DNA of 6,215 nt from contig CANHPJ010000116.1 in assembly GCA_947462515.1 (NCBI GenBank), positions 1 to 6,215 on the forward strand, written 5' to 3'. This document shows, piece after piece, positions 5,690 through 6,215 of the stretch. This DNA comes from Bacteroidota bacterium (GTDB lineage: Bacteria > Bacteroidota > Bacteroidia > JACCXN01). The notes under the pieces are model-generated. The model was not told the origin of the DNA and did not search any database. It was given only the letters and a program-made list of their open reading frames with translations. How positions within the stretch are numbered: position 1 is the first letter of the stretch; every line of letters begins with the position of its first letter. The translations under genes and the position numbers were made by a program.

Positions 5690-6215
5690 TTAAGCTTTTT
5701 TAAGTGTGAAAGAAAAGGTAGAGCCTATACCTTCTGTACTGCGCACATTAATGGTTTGTTCGTGCGCTTCAATGATGTGTTTTACGATAGCCAAGCCTAA
5801 TCCGGATCCTCCTGAATCTCGGGTTCTGCTTTTGTCAACCCTGTAAAACCGCTCAAATAAACGAGGCAGATGTTCGCTAGAGATACCTATCCCGTCATCG
5901 GCCACTTCAATGAGCATGTTTTCTTCCATGTCGTAAATTCTTATTTCTGTGGTGCCACCTGTTTTGCCATATTTTATGGAGTTAACTATTAAATTGGTTA
6001 CCACTTGCCTTATCCGGTCTTTATCAGCAATTACAAAAGTGTTTTTATCCGGTGTCTTTCTAAATTTAAGATTTATCTGCTTGTTGGCAGCTTTCATTTC
6101 CAAAAGTTCAAAAGTTTCTTTTATTAAACCATGAATCTCAAGTTTGCTTAAGTTCATCTCTAATTGTCCAGACTCTAGACGCGATACAATGTCCAGGTCT
6201 TCAACAATTGATATC
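5690..6215 (-). CDS. Sensor histidine kinase, PhoR-like, C-terminal catalytic part (N-terminus off the window)
   Basis: This is the ATP-binding end of a two-component sensor kinase. The frame stays open past the ATG at 6157 to the right edge, and the extra codons read SIVEDLDIVSRLESGQLE, the usual second helix of a HisKA dimerisation domain, so that ATG is internal. Visible residues 1-174 contain the end of the dimerisation domain and a full HATPase domain: N-box VVTNLIVNSIKYG (71-83, Mg-binding Asn78), G1 box VADDGIGI (104-111), F-box LFERFYRVDKSRTR (119-132) and G2 box GGSGLGLAIVKHIIEAH (135-151). The phospho-accepting His, any HAMP or PAS domain and the membrane segments lie outside. The pattern fits PhoR/ResE-type kinases that partner an OmpR-family regulator, whose gene would most likely lie to the right. 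The signal sensed cannot be known from this piece. Confidence 0.95.
   Translation of the reverse strand, partial: ISIVEDLDIVSRLESGQLEMNLSKLEIHGLIKETFELLEMKAANKQINLKFRKTPDKNTFVIADKDRIRQVVTNLIVNSIKYGKTGGTTEIRIYDMEENMLIEVADDGIGISSEHLPRLFERFYRVDKSRTRDSGGSGLGLAIVKHIIEAHEQTINVRSTEGIGSTFSFTLKKA

Noticed and set aside
5949..6134. 61-codon plus-strand open frame opposite the histidine kinase
   Set aside because: It is antisense to the conserved HATPase domain, with no features of its own.

Overview
The window is compact, AT-rich chromosomal DNA with eight protein genes (two cut by the window edges) and no gap longer than about 70 bases. Gene content, weak or absent Shine-Dalgarno sequences, an outer-membrane barrel ending in Phe, and the particular TrmB, MGMT-like and GT28-like variants all suggest a member of the Bacteroidota. 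I infer this from protein style; there is no rRNA or other phylogenetic marker. No RNA gene, insertion sequence, CRISPR array or phage gene was seen.

Left block (1-2682, + strand): the C-terminal part of a FtsX/MacB-type ABC permease, a complete LolD/MacB-type ATPase 4 bases downstream, and an outer-membrane beta-barrel protein whose start overlaps the ATPase end by 17 bases. This tight arrangement looks like one operon. It suggests an envelope machine pairing an inner-membrane mechanotransmission ABC transporter with a dedicated outer-membrane partner, perhaps for lipid or lipoprotein traffic or export. This is the least ordinary part of the window.

Middle block (2727-4510, - strand), in transcription order: a short-chain dehydrogenase/reductase, the tRNA m7G46 methyltransferase TrmB, and an alkyltransferase-like protein of the MGMT family in which Ala replaces the catalytic Cys (PAHRV). 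The TrmB stop codon directly abuts the ATG of the alkyltransferase-like gene, so those two are probably translationally coupled.

Right block (4581-6215): a GT-B glycosyltransferase related to GT28/MurG is divergent from the dehydrogenase. The C-terminal part of a PhoR-like sensor histidine kinase converges on it and runs off the right edge. The glycosyltransferase has an A10 tract just after its start, and the dehydrogenase carries another A10 tract inside its coding strand.

Most of the window is ordinary housekeeping. The points worth a second look are the ABC-barrel operon, the Cys-less MGMT protein and its coupling to trmB, and the two homopolymer tracts.
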